Below, one piece after another: positions 15,914 through 23,109 of a DNA stretch of 23,922 nucleotides. The notes under the pieces were generated by a model. That model searched no databases. It was not told the origin of the DNA and was given only the letters and a program-made list of their open reading frames with translations. The DNA lies in IMG/VR virus record IMGVR_UViG_3300034375_001686, positions 1 through 23,922 of that record; one strand, 5' to 3'. The position numbers and the translations under genes are program-made. Source of the stretch: a virus. Numbering within the stretch: position 1 is the stretch's first letter; each line of letters opens with the position of its first letter.

Positions 15914-16628
15914 AACTGATCCAGTAGCGGATCACATAAGGGAAGCAGTAGACAATGCCATAGTTGCAGGGGAAGAGAAGCGTGAAAGACGCGCATACAT
16001 TGGTGCCTCTAGCATTGGTGATGAATGTTCTCGGAAAATACAGTATCGTTATCTAAACTATTCTATTGACCCAGACAAAGCATTTACGGCACGCACATTG
16101 CGCATCTTTCAGTTCGGTCATGAGATCGAAAACTATGCTGCAAAGTGGCTCAGAGATGCAGGCTTTGATTTGCGCACAGAAGATAAAAATGGCAAGCAGT
16201 TTGGATTTTCAATAGCTGATGGCGAAATCAAAGGACACATTGATGGTGTTGTTTGTGACGGGTCTGTCGTTATGGATTATCCTAGCCTATGGGAGTGTAA
16301 GTCAGCTAACGACAGTAAGTTTAAAGGCTTTGTTCGCCACGGCGTAGCAAAAGCAAATCCAACCTACGCTACGCAAATTGCTTTGTATCAAACGTATATG
16401 GACTTATCAGAAAATCCAGCTTTGTTTACTGTCGTAAATAAAAATACGTCAGAAATTTATTATGAGCTAGTGCCTTACGATGCCAAACTTGCTCAAGAAG
16501 CAAGTGATCGTGCAGTAGATATCTTGACGGCTGCAAAAGCTGGTGACATTCTACCTCGTATTGCTCAAAGCAAAGATTTCTTTCTCTGCAAGTGGTGCGA
16601 GTTTAGAGAAACATGTTGGAAAGAGTAG
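15846..16628 (+). CDS. Cas4-like PD-(D/E)XK nuclease with FeS cysteines
   Basis: 260 aa from a TTG at 15846, behind GGAG at 15835-15838; there is no in-frame ATG before the domain. The nuclease signature is H92 (FGHEIE), D133 (GHIDGVV), E150-x-K152 (WECKSAN) and Q177-x-x-L-Y (TQIALYQ). Four cysteines, C61 (GDECSRK) and C248/C251/C257 (CKWCEFRETC), match the split arrangement that holds a 4Fe-4S cluster in Cas4/AddB nucleases. Phage Cas4-like proteins usually act as 5'-3' exonucleases feeding annealing proteins, and here it shares an operon with Sak4/SSB candidates. It is not a sign of a CRISPR system: no repeats or other cas genes are present. Confidence 0.85.
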   Translation: MEPSKTLTLSQQALGPLLQSRSKTDPVADHIREAVDNAIVAGEEKRERRAYIGASSIGDECSRKIQYRYLNYSIDPDKAFTARTLRIFQFGHEIENYAAKWLRDAGFDLRTEDKNGKQFGFSIADGEIKGHIDGVVCDGSVVMDYPSLWECKSANDSKFKGFVRHGVAKANPTYATQIALYQTYMDLSENPALFTVVNKNTSEIYYELVPYDAKLAQEASDRAVDILTAAKAGDILPRIAQSKDFFLCKWCEFRETCWKE

Positions 16629-16635
16629 AGCGATA

Positions 16636-16663
16636 TGGGGCCGCGTGTGGATATGCGACCCCA
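16636..16663 (+). promoter_or_regulatory. Hairpin in the gap before the primase-helicase gene
   Basis: TGGGGCCGC (16636-16644) pairs with GCGACCCCA (16655-16663) with one mismatch and a 10-nt loop. It lies between the Cas4-like stop and the primase start, with no T-tract. Further along, GGATAGTGTGGGTATAGGG (16672-16690) is purine-rich. It may be an RNA-processing or attenuation site. Confidence 0.4.
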
Positions 16664-16698
16664 CATCTAGTGGATAGTGTGGGTATAGGGACAAGATA

Positions 16699-18912
16699 AT
16701 GAATATTAAAAGGTTTGGCAAGTCGCCAAGGGAGTTAGCAGATAAGATTTCAAGGGAAGTTCCAAGGGATGTGCAATTACGCGCTTTGTTTGAAACCTAC
16801 CCAGATGGCATAAGGCGAGGCAAAGAATTTTTGCTCGGATCGTTGCGTGGCGAAAAAGGCCAATCTCTGCATATTAACATTGATACAAGTAGTCCGTGGT
16901 TTCTAACTGGCAAAGATTTTGAGTCAGGTGATGGAGTTGGTGGCATTACTAAAGTTATGAAGGAAGGACGGGGTTGGTCACTTGCAGAAACAGAGGAATA
17001 TTTTAAAAGTTATTTGCCGCAGAATTTTGTGCCTGCGCCCGAAAACATTATTAAGCCGAACAATCCTCAAAACTTTCAGGTCACAAACACTACAGCTACT
17101 AATGGTTTCCAACAACCCGAACAAAAGCCCGTGAAGTCTACCATTGGGCCGGGAACGCCTTTCGAGGACGAATATGTTTATACCGATAAACATGGCGAAG
17201 TCATTGTAACTGTTAGAAAATATTTTGATAAATGCGAGAATGGCGAACTGATCCTAGATAGCACGGGTAAGCCAAAGAAACAGTTTCGTCAGTTTATGGA
17301 TGGTCGGCAAGGAGTCCCTGAACCTCGGCCTCTTTATAATATCCCGAACATCTTTGACTCTGACACAATAATCTGGGTCGAAGGTGAGAAATGCGCAGAT
17401 GCTCTTAGCCAGTTAGGTTACGCTGCAACTTGCACTATCGGTGGCTCTGGTATGTTGTCTGAAAACACAGCTTCCAAGTTCGACTTCGCACCATTGCGAA
17501 ACAAGCATGTAATCCTATGGCCTGATAATGATGCGGCTGGAAAAAAGCTCGCAAACATCGTTCAATCACAGGCGAAAGAAGCAGGCGCGAAGTCTATTTT
17601 GATGTTGCAAATCCCAGCATCTAAGGAAGAAAAGTGGGATGCTGCGGATGCTATTGAACAAGGTTTTAACGTAGAGACTTTTATTAAGTCTCACGAAAGT
17701 AAAGTCAAAAAGCCAATCTCTCTGTTGGATGATAGCCTGCTGATTAACCAATACTTCGTTGGCTCTCCACCAGAGCAAAAGTTTCTTATCGGCAATACAA
17801 TACCGCTAGGCGTTCCTGTTGTGTTCGCTGCTGCTGGTGACAGCGGTAAAGGTATGATGACACTCGACCTCGCCATGAAAGTATCTTCTGGCGCATCTAT
17901 GCAGAACTCTTTCGGTGGTCTGGTTTCAGAGCACGGCGATGCAATTATTCTTACTGCTGAAGATGATAAAGACGAAATGCACAGACGTATCTCGCGCCTT
18001 GATCCTAAAAAGTATCGGGAGCATTATGACCATAAGCTGCGCATCTTACCATTACCAAACCTCGGTGGTGTGTTTCCGGTCATGCAGAAGATCGACAACT
18101 CATATCACATGGGTGAAGAATTTTCTCGTATATATGAACAGATGTTAGAGATGACAAATCTCAAGCTGATCGTTATTGACCCTCTCGCCTCGTTTGTTCA
18201 CGCAGATGTAAATGCTGACCCTGCGGCGGGTGCTGCATTTATGAGTATGCTCGCACAGATGGCAACCGAAACAGGCGCAACTGTTATGGTCAATCACCAC
18301 ATGGCAAAGATCAAAGACAAGGAGCCGATCAAAACACCAGAGGAAGCTCGTAACATGATTCGCGGAACCTCTGCTATTGTTGATGGCGTGCGTGCTGCGT
18401 TCGCTGTTTGGCCTGTAACCGAATCGGTTGCACAGCAACGCTGCAAGGATTTAAACGTACCATATACGCGCAATGGCGTGTTCGATGGCGCAGTCGTGAA
18501 ATCAAACGGGCCAGCGAATAGAGAATTTAGACACTTCATTCGTAACCCGAACACAGGTTTGCTGGAAGATAGATCACAAGACATTGTTGCGGTAAAATTC
18601 TCACTGACGGTTCGCAACAGACTTGATCTAATATTTAAGTTTGTCGAAGAGCGAGAATTATCAGGGCATCCAGTTACAAAAGGTGGCAATACTGATGGTC
18701 TGTACGAAATGGTTCGGATTGCACCAGAAGATGACATGACTGCGGCAAACTTAAAACTTATGAATTTAAGTAGAGATACATTCGAAAAGGACGTTACAAA
18801 GCTGCAAAATGCCAATCGCATCGGGGCATTTAGAGTTACCAGAGTCGGGCCGAAGAAGTTCCTCGGCGTGGTGGGCGGGAGCCTACATAATAATGAACCG
18901 ACTATTGACTGA
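16699..18912 (+). CDS. Bifunctional TOPRIM primase / RepA-type replicative helicase
   Basis: 737 aa. The N-terminal about 110 residues (LLGSLRGEKGQSLHIN, SPWFLTGKDFESGDG) resemble the primase-associated N-domain but lack zinc cysteines. A TOPRIM domain follows, with glutamate in WVEGEKCADAL (226-236) and WPDNDAAG (274-281). The C-terminal RecA fold has Walker A AAAGDSGKG (377-385), Walker B IVIDP (491-495) and sensor VNHHMAKI (531-538), placing it with AAA_25/RepA-like hexameric helicases. It primes and unwinds phage DNA. A DNA polymerase is not in the window, so it must lie elsewhere or be supplied by the host. Confidence 0.85.
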   Translation: MNIKRFGKSPRELADKISREVPRDVQLRALFETYPDGIRRGKEFLLGSLRGEKGQSLHINIDTSSPWFLTGKDFESGDGVGGITKVMKEGRGWSLAETEEYFKSYLPQNFVPAPENIIKPNNPQNFQVTNTTATNGFQQPEQKPVKSTIGPGTPFEDEYVYTDKHGEVIVTVRKYFDKCENGELILDSTGKPKKQFRQFMDGRQGVPEPRPLYNIPNIFDSDTIIWVEGEKCADALSQLGYAATCTIGGSGMLSENTASKFDFAPLRNKHVILWPDNDAAGKKLANIVQSQAKEAGAKSILMLQIPASKEEKWDAADAIEQGFNVETFIKSHESKVKKPISLLDDSLLINQYFVGSPPEQKFLIGNTIPLGVPVVFAAAGDSGKGMMTLDLAMKVSSGASMQNSFGGLVSEHGDAIILTAEDDKDEMHRRISRLDPKKYREHYDHKLRILPLPNLGGVFPVMQKIDNSYHMGEEFSRIYEQMLEMTNLKLIVIDPLASFVHADVNADPAAGAAFMSMLAQMATETGATVMVNHHMAKIKDKEPIKTPEEARNMIRGTSAIVDGVRAAFAVWPVTESVAQQRCKDLNVPYTRNGVFDGAVVKSNGPANREFRHFIRNPNTGLLEDRSQDIVAVKFSLTVRNRLDLIFKFVEERELSGHPVTKGGNTDGLYEMVRIAPEDDMTAANLKLMNLSRDTFEKDVTKLQNANRIGAFRVTRVGPKKFLGVVGGSLHNNEPTID

Positions 18913-18960
18913 TGTGGGAGTATATGGTAATAATACCAAGTTCTAGTAAAGGAGATCATT

Positions 18961-19188
18961 ATGATTACTACATTCGAAGACAGAAAACCAACACTTGAAG
19001 AAGCTCAAGGGATTGTTGGGGGGTTTGTGGAAATGGTTCTACTGCCCAAGGATACTAACGTACAAGTTTTGGTTAATGAAGAAGGACTACTTGAAGATCT
19101 GCCTGTTAACCAAGAAGCATCCGAACTCTGCGGTCAAAAGATCGTCGGGCCAGTCATTGTTTTAAAAGGCGATGCAAAATGGACGTAG
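18961..19188 (+). CDS. 75-aa hypothetical protein after the primase-helicase
   Basis: ATG at 18961 with AAAGGAG about 7 bp upstream; the gap before it holds a small dyad TGGTA-ATAA-TACCA (18925-18938). The protein is acidic and mixed alpha/beta (LEEAQGIVGGFVEMVLLPKD), ending in VGPVIVLKGDAKWT. The beginning resembles small phage proteins of the 'DUF3846' kind (GGYVEMV..), which are common in phages, but the match is by eye only. It begins a chain of four overlapping micro-genes. Confidence 0.65.
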   Translation: MITTFEDRKPTLEEAQGIVGGFVEMVLLPKDTNVQVLVNEEGLLEDLPVNQEASELCGQKIVGPVIVLKGDAKWT

Positions 19189-19334
19189 AAACCGTCCAGA
19201 TACTTGAGAGAATGAAGCGCCAAATGTCTTGGATGAAAAAAGATATGGCGCTTCGTTCTGATGAAAATACCAAACAACAAATAGAGGAGTTAGAGGCTCT
19301 GCTAAATATGTTGGAGAGAAAAATTGCTAAATAA
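19179..19334 (+). CDS. 51-aa coiled-coil micro-protein
   Basis: The ATG at 19179 lies within the 3' end of the preceding gene (10-bp overlap), with AAGG 9 bp upstream. Residues 5-50 form one charged amphipathic helix with heptad hydrophobics (ILERMKRQMSWMKKDMALRS, IEELEALLNMLERKIAK), so it probably dimerises. There is no zinc site and no membrane segment. No family is recognised. The overlaps with both neighbours support translation. Confidence 0.6.
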   Translation: MDVETVQILERMKRQMSWMKKDMALRSDENTKQQIEELEALLNMLERKIAK

Positions 19335-19617
19335 AGTAGAAAAGTATGAGGAACTGTACCGTCAGTTTTGGGAATCGCAAACAAAAAAAGATAAACTAAT
19401 GAATCCCCGCCTTGAAACAAAAAATCCTTACGCAAAAAATGGAGCAAAAACAAAAACCGCACCTAAAATGCTAAAGCTAACTAAAGACGCTGAAATGCTC
19501 AACAAACTTCTAAAAAAAGAATTGTCTTTGAGCGATGCGGCTGACATTATGAACCTAAGTTTGAACTCATTAAGGCAAATAAAGTCAGTGTATAAATTGC
19601 CAAGAACGGTAGAATGA
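19324..19617 (+). CDS. 97-aa helix-turn-helix-like protein with TTG start
   Basis: TTG at 19324 with GGAG about 8 bp upstream; 11-bp overlap with the previous gene. The first 50 residues are basic and helical (KLMNPRLETKNPYAKNGAKT). Residues about 68-95, LSLSDAADIMNLSLNSLRQI, have the helix-turn-helix spacing of a MerR/sigma-4-like recognition unit. It may be a small DNA-binding regulator or replication accessory. The third TTG-started gene in this arm. Confidence 0.6.
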   Translation: MLNKVEKYEELYRQFWESQTKKDKLMNPRLETKNPYAKNGAKTKTAPKMLKLTKDAEMLNKLLKKELSLSDAADIMNLSLNSLRQIKSVYKLPRTVE

Positions 19618-19757
19618 AAAAGATTGAACTACAAAAAGAAGGGGAGTTTCAAAGAAGGCTTGATGCAAATCAGTGCATCAAGTGCCTTCTACCCCTCAAA
19701 AAAATAAGTGAAACAGTACGCAAATGTGAAATTTGCAATCTAACAATTACAAATTAA
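19614..19757 (+). CDS. 47-aa zinc-knuckle micro-protein
   Basis: It starts at an ATGA overlap and ends at 19757, 11 bp before the convergent leftward gene. CIKC (21-24) and CEIC (38-41) form a C2-C2 pair in a Lys-rich chain, so it likely binds zinc and possibly nucleic acid. The first 16 residues are charged and helical. No family can be named. It closes the rightward DNA-metabolism operon. No terminator is visible between it and the opposing gene. Confidence 0.6.
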   Translation: MKKIELQKEGEFQRRLDANQCIKCLLPLKKISETVRKCEICNLTITN

Positions 19758-19768
19758 CTTATATAAAT

Positions 19769-20623
19769 TTAGAATTGACCCATCTGCTGCTGACCGTAAC
19801 CCATAGAATTGTTCGGGTTATATGATCCCATCTGCTGCGGTTGGTACGGATTAGACATTCCGCCATAACCTCCGTAACCACCCATCTGCTGACCCATGCT
19901 ATATCCGCCAAACTGCTGCGGCTGCGGTCTTTGCTGCTGATACGGGTTCTGCTGATAACCACCCATCATGCCATATTGCTGCTGCGGCTGACGCTGCTGC
20001 ATCGGCCCTTGATAAGATGGCCTCTGTGGCTGCTGCATCATCTGTGGTCGTCCAAATCCCTGATAAGGCTGCATACCATTAGGGCGCATACCACCAATAC
20101 CCATCATGCGAGATTGTTGCATGCGAGGCTGCTGCATGCGCTGCATCTGCTGTTCCATCTGTTGAATTCGGTAGTCTTTGTAACCGCCAGTGCCTTCAAA
20201 CGCAGTGCGTAGCTCGCCCATACGATCTTGCTGCTCTTGGTTAGGCTGCATAGACTTCTGATACTCCATCAAAGCCTGATACTGCTCGTTGCCCTCAAAC
20301 GGGTTAGCTGGCTCGGCTCTCTGGCCTTGCTGTTGCATCTGCTGTTGCATCCGTTGAAGAAACGCTTGCTGTTGCTGTTGTTGTTGAATGTTGGGTTGCC
20401 CACCCCTGTTACCCATCATGTTCGCGTTTGAAGTGGTCATATAACTTGGCGCACGACCAACTCTTTGACCCCCAATCGAAGGAGTTACCATAGGTTGTTG
20501 GCCTCCTCGGTTGCCAAAGAAACCTCCAAGACCGCCCATAAAGGGATTATTAGGTCGAGGCTGTGACCTTGGCTGGTTGAATTGACGAACAGAATTGCCA
20601 AAAGGTGACATCATCATGGACAT
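19769..20623 (-). CDS. Low-complexity Q/G/M/P/Y-rich (prion-like) protein
   Basis: 284 aa. I use the ATG at 20623, behind GGAG (TTGGAGATTGCT), because the longer open frame upstream lacks a ribosome site. After a short N-terminus the chain is almost entirely Gln, Gly, Met, Pro, Tyr, Asn and Arg. It has a Q7 run, many Met-Gln-Gln repeats and, at the C-terminus, repeats like GGYGGYGGM and NPYQPQQMGSYNPNN. Only one short region, EQYQALMEYQKSMQPNQEQQ, looks partly ordered. There are no hydrophobic or catalytic segments. The composition is that of intrinsically disordered, phase-separating or aggregation-prone proteins. The function is unknown; a virion or DNA-condensing role is possible. It is last in the leftward operon. 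Confidence 0.75.
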   Translation of the reverse strand: MSMMMSPFGNSVRQFNQPRSQPRPNNPFMGGLGGFFGNRGGQQPMVTPSIGGQRVGRAPSYMTTSNANMMGNRGGQPNIQQQQQQQAFLQRMQQQMQQQGQRAEPANPFEGNEQYQALMEYQKSMQPNQEQQDRMGELRTAFEGTGGYKDYRIQQMEQQMQRMQQPRMQQSRMMGIGGMRPNGMQPYQGFGRPQMMQQPQRPSYQGPMQQRQPQQQYGMMGGYQQNPYQQQRPQPQQFGGYSMGQQMGGYGGYGGMSNPYQPQQMGSYNPNNSMGYGQQQMGQF

Positions 20624-20643
20624 AGCAATCTCCAAAAAGAAAC

Positions 20644-20655
20644 TTATTCGGGTTA
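20644..20655 (+). repeat. TTRTTCGGNTTA motif copy in a 34-bp intergenic gap
   Basis: TTATTCGGGTTA lies in the only gap between the 74-aa gene and the Q/G-rich gene, ending 22 bp upstream of the Q/G-rich start. It is in the same + orientation as the other non-coding copies, i.e. antisense to the local genes. Confidence 0.7.
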
Positions 20656-20657
20656 TA

Positions 20658-20882
20658 TCACCCTTCTTTGATCCAATCAACTCTTCGTTCACCCATGTAA
20701 GAGTCAACAACCATAATTAAAAAAATTGGCAAATCATTTGGATTCAAACCTAAACCGAACAAAAGTTCGCAAACTAAATTACGCGAATCAGATAAAGAAA
20801 CTTTTTCAGGAAGCTGCTGGAGAAGATCACTAATAATCTTCTCCGTTCTTTCTGGATTTAATTGCTCTTTGCTTATGCCCAT
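20658..20882 (-). CDS. 74-aa hypothetical protein following the endolysin
   Basis: ATG at 20882 with AGGAAGGA about 8 bp upstream, inside the endolysin 3' end; a longer open frame reading upstream overlaps the endolysin and is not used. The N-terminal half is charged and helical (ERTEKIISDLLQQLPEKVSL). The middle contains LVCELLFGLGLNPNDLPIFLIMVV, moderately hydrophobic but interrupted by Asn/Pro/Asp, so a clear membrane span is doubtful. No family is recognised. Its place beside the lysis gene hints at a lysis accessory, only by context. Confidence 0.6.
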   Translation of the reverse strand: MGISKEQLNPERTEKIISDLLQQLPEKVSLSDSRNLVCELLFGLGLNPNDLPIFLIMVVDSYMGERRVDWIKEG

Positions 20883-20886
20883 TTTT

Positions 20887-21366
20887 CTAATCCTTCCTAG
20901 ATTTAGGTCTAATGCTGGTCTTAATCGCAACAGGTCGATCATAAGAATAAAAAATATGCTGCCCAACACGAACAATTCTGTGAAGTTTCCTGCGCCAAAC
21001 TGGCTTAACATTCACGGTATGATAGTGATCTGCATCGGTATAAGGCAAGATGTCTGGGTTGTTTATAATCTTAACCGCAAGCTCTTGAGCCTTAACCCAC
21101 GCTACCTCGTCTCTAGGTTTTGGGGTTTTGTTGTTCCGATAGAACGAAAACTGTCGGTCTTGCGTAATAACATTGCACATAGAAGAGGGCCAACGCGGTG
21201 ACTCAATGCGATTGAAAATCACCCGCGCTACCATCAACTTTCCAACATAGGGTTCCCCTCGTGCCTCGTGATACAAAGCAAGCGAAAGACACGCGGCTGC
21301 GGCTATCAAAAGAACATAGCCGTAATTGTAACACCAATTAAGATGTAGAGAAATAAAAGTGTCCAT
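20887..21366 (-). CDS. SleB-like cell wall hydrolase (endolysin) with N-terminal membrane segment
   Basis: 159 aa. LALYHEARGEP (29-39, catalytic Glu34 expected), GKLMVARVIFNRI (42-54), WPSSMCNVITQDRQFSFY (59-76) and ADHYHTV match the Hydrolase_2/SleB family, which cleaves peptidoglycan glycan strands. Residues about 15-31 (YGYVLLIAAAACLSLAL) form a single hydrophobic segment, so it could be a signal-anchor endolysin exported by the host Sec system. The ATG at 21366 has no Shine-Dalgarno. It is overlapped by a small out-of-frame ORF that may couple its translation. The length is typical for phage SleB-type lysins. Confidence 0.8.
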   Translation of the reverse strand: MDTFISLHLNWCYNYGYVLLIAAAACLSLALYHEARGEPYVGKLMVARVIFNRIESPRWPSSMCNVITQDRQFSFYRNNKTPKPRDEVAWVKAQELAVKIINNPDILPYTDADHYHTVNVKPVWRRKLHRIVRVGQHIFYSYDRPVAIKTSIRPKSRKD

Positions 21367-21386
21367 CGGACTAAATGTTTTACCAT
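21306..21386 (-). CDS. Possible 26-aa membrane peptide overlapping the endolysin start
   Basis: ATG at 21386 opens 20 bp before the endolysin start in another frame and stops with TGA at 21308-21306. It has a basic N-terminus (MVKHLVRW) followed by a continuous hydrophobic stretch (TLLFLYILIGVTITAMFF), enough for one transmembrane helix, in the style of tiny holins or pinholin partners. The ribosome site is weak (GAAAG about 9 bp away). Part of the hydrophobicity could be a by-product of the endolysin membrane segment read in another frame, so confidence is low. Confidence 0.35.
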   Translation of the reverse strand: MVKHLVRWTLLFLYILIGVTITAMFF

Positions 21387-21414
21387 AAAATTAACTTTCT
21401 TTTCGTAGCCGCTA

Positions 21415-21744
21415 TTATTTTTCAATACCAAATTTGTACATCCAATTTTGTAAAACCTGATAACTCTTCAAGCCAAGCAACTTAGACGCATCGCTCAAGT
21501 TCTTAGATCGGGTCAATGCACGTTCAACATAATCAATTTTAATTCGGTCAATCGCCGCAGTCACATTAAAATCATCAGGATCAACAGACACTTGTTCGGG
21601 TAAAGTCTGCGGGTTTGCGTCCCGCCAATCCTCGTTTATCTTTAAATTATTCCGAACCTCATCAATGAAACCCATCAAATCACTCTCCGTTTTAATGCCG
21701 TTCAAACGATCAACGACATAGTGCATGCACATTCTATCATCCAT
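21415..21744 (-). CDS. Fis-type helix-turn-helix DNA-binding protein
   Basis: 109 aa. The C-terminal part (68-106), DYVERALTRSKNLSDASKLL then GLKSYQVLQNWMYKFGI, matches the Fis/NtrC C-terminal HTH (HTH_8). The N-terminal 60 residues (MHYVVDRLNGIKTESDLMGF...) are helical and acidic and not recognised. There is no AAA or receiver domain, so it resembles stand-alone Fis-like nucleoid or transcription regulators. The ATG overlaps the preceding 434-aa gene by 8 bp, indicating coupled translation. It probably dimerises and bends DNA. A target could be the 12-bp motif present throughout this phage, but that is only a hypothesis. Confidence 0.75.
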   Translation of the reverse strand: MDDRMCMHYVVDRLNGIKTESDLMGFIDEVRNNLKINEDWRDANPQTLPEQVSVDPDDFNVTAAIDRIKIDYVERALTRSKNLSDASKLLGLKSYQVLQNWMYKFGIEK

Positions 21745-23041
21745 TATTCTTATCCCTTTTAACTCTTAAAATATACTCGTGATCAATTACGCCCAACTCA
21801 GGATCACCGCAAACCATAGGATTAATCCACTTGCGCTCCTTCACGCGACCAAACGTATCCTTGTAAACGCGCCAGTGACCACGCCGAACATGTTGACGCT
21901 TCGGAGAGCCGTTACCAGTAAACAACTGCTCGTAAACAGTCACGCCACGCTTCGGTAACTCAATCTCAATTACCTTAACCTCGCTCTTTGGAACGACACG
22001 ACCCCAACGAACCGAACTAACCTTGGTCGGAGAAGAAGAAACTTCCCGAACAAATCTTGGGTAGTTCAACAACGAAAACACCGCGATTAAAAACCTCAAG
22101 TCTCCTTCCATAGCATGACAAGATAAACTCAACATCTTTCTAATAATTTCTGGGTTTTGCATAACCGGACGCATGTCCTGACACGCAAAAAAATCATGCG
22201 GGTTAACTTGCAGGTTTGGCGTCCACTTTAAAAACTCATCAACCGCAGCATCATTATTATTAATATATGCTCGACCAATTAAAGCGCCCATAAAGTTAGC
22301 TCTAGTATCTTCATTTTCCCGATCACTCATAAAGCTATCTTCGCCAACTTGAAACTTGCTAGACTTTAATGAAACAGGCTCATCGGGATCGTTCGAAAAT
22401 AAGAATGAACACATAGGGCCAGTAATCTTTGGAACATTAGACGTACCATCCAAAGGATCACACATCACCAGAGAATACTCGAAGCAACCGTTGCCATTGT
22501 TGCGGATTAAATAACCAAGCCTATTCGCAACGCTGTCGCGGTTATCATCTACCGGAATACCAGTCTTTTCGAAATTTTCTTGAATACAGTCAAAACGCTT
22601 TAACTCGTCCCACTCAATCCACAAAGTATCAAACGCAGGAATTGCGCGTTCGATCAACTTTGAAAAATACTTCGGGTAAGAAAAACTTAATGCAACAGCA
22701 TGCTCAACAAAATTGTCGGACAACTTCATGCGTTCAGCTTTTGCCATGTCATTGCGAAACGAACGAATAGCAAAATCGCCGCGCTTGCTCTGTCTGTAAG
22801 AGTGCATAGACCTCTTCGGGACTGCCAAGCCAGACAGTACCTCGTTATAAAGATCAATGTTCGAACTACGATCACCCTTTCTCATTGTATGTTTTAAGAT
22901 TTCGCCAGCAGCAGTCAAAGAAACATCATCTCCCTCCTGACGAAGAAAACCTTTATCCTCAAGATCGTTTAACAAATCCTTAGTTTTGTTCGGGTTAAAC
23001 GATTTAGAAGCCCTTTTAATAATATCATTTTTAGAAACCAT
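21737..23041 (-). CDS. 434-aa protein of unknown function with winged-helix-like N-terminus
   Basis: I take the ATG at 23041 (TAATG overlap with the micro-ORF), because GGGGAG lies 8 bp before it; another ATG two codons upstream sits too near that site. Residues about 1-55 (NDIIKRASKSF, DLLNDLEDKGFLRQEG, VSLTAAGEIL) look like a winged helix. The body (60-360) contains conserved-looking aromatic and Asp/Glu residues but no motif I can name. The C-terminal about 45 residues, RRGHWRVYKDTFGRVKERKW then INPMVCGDPELGVIDHEYIL, resemble a tail module seen at the end of various uncharacterised phage proteins. Most of the operon rests on this gene, so it may be a regulator. No enzyme function can be given. 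Confidence 0.7.
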   Translation of the reverse strand: MVSKNDIIKRASKSFNPNKTKDLLNDLEDKGFLRQEGDDVSLTAAGEILKHTMRKGDRSSNIDLYNEVLSGLAVPKRSMHSYRQSKRGDFAIRSFRNDMAKAERMKLSDNFVEHAVALSFSYPKYFSKLIERAIPAFDTLWIEWDELKRFDCIQENFEKTGIPVDDNRDSVANRLGYLIRNNGNGCFEYSLVMCDPLDGTSNVPKITGPMCSFLFSNDPDEPVSLKSSKFQVGEDSFMSDRENEDTRANFMGALIGRAYINNNDAAVDEFLKWTPNLQVNPHDFFACQDMRPVMQNPEIIRKMLSLSCHAMEGDLRFLIAVFSLLNYPRFVREVSSSPTKVSSVRWGRVVPKSEVKVIEIELPKRGVTVYEQLFTGNGSPKRQHVRRGHWRVYKDTFGRVKERKWINPMVCGDPELGVIDHEYILRVKRDKNNG

Positions 23042-23109
23042 TACCATTTCTCCCCAAACACTTTTGCAAATACCTCGTCCAACAGACGCTCCATGTCACG
23101 CTCACTCAT
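23041..23109 (-). CDS. 22-aa micro-ORF with strong ribosome binding site
   Basis: ATG at 23109 overlaps the stop of the preceding zinc micro-protein, with GGAGGAA four bases upstream. It encodes a charged amphipathic helix (starting MSERDMERLLDEVFAK) and its TAA overlaps the 434-aa start (TAATG). It may simply carry ribosomes from the zinc gene to the 434-aa gene (a coupling leader) or encode a short peptide. The good Shine-Dalgarno and exact overlaps favour real translation. Confidence 0.55.
   Translation of the reverse strand: MSERDMERLLDEVFAKVFGEKW

Noticed and set aside
15846-16628. Cas4-like nuclease as a sign of CRISPR
   Set aside because: No repeat array and no other cas gene nearby; phage Cas4-like nucleases are common in recombination cassettes.
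18294-18959. 221-aa minus-strand ORF
   Set aside because: Antisense to the primase-helicase C-terminus, with Ser/Leu-rich residues typical of a reversed coding frame and no neighbours in its direction.
19841-20431. Leu/Arg/His-rich + strand ORFs
   Set aside because: They mirror the Gln/Gly codon repeats of the opposite-strand low-complexity gene.
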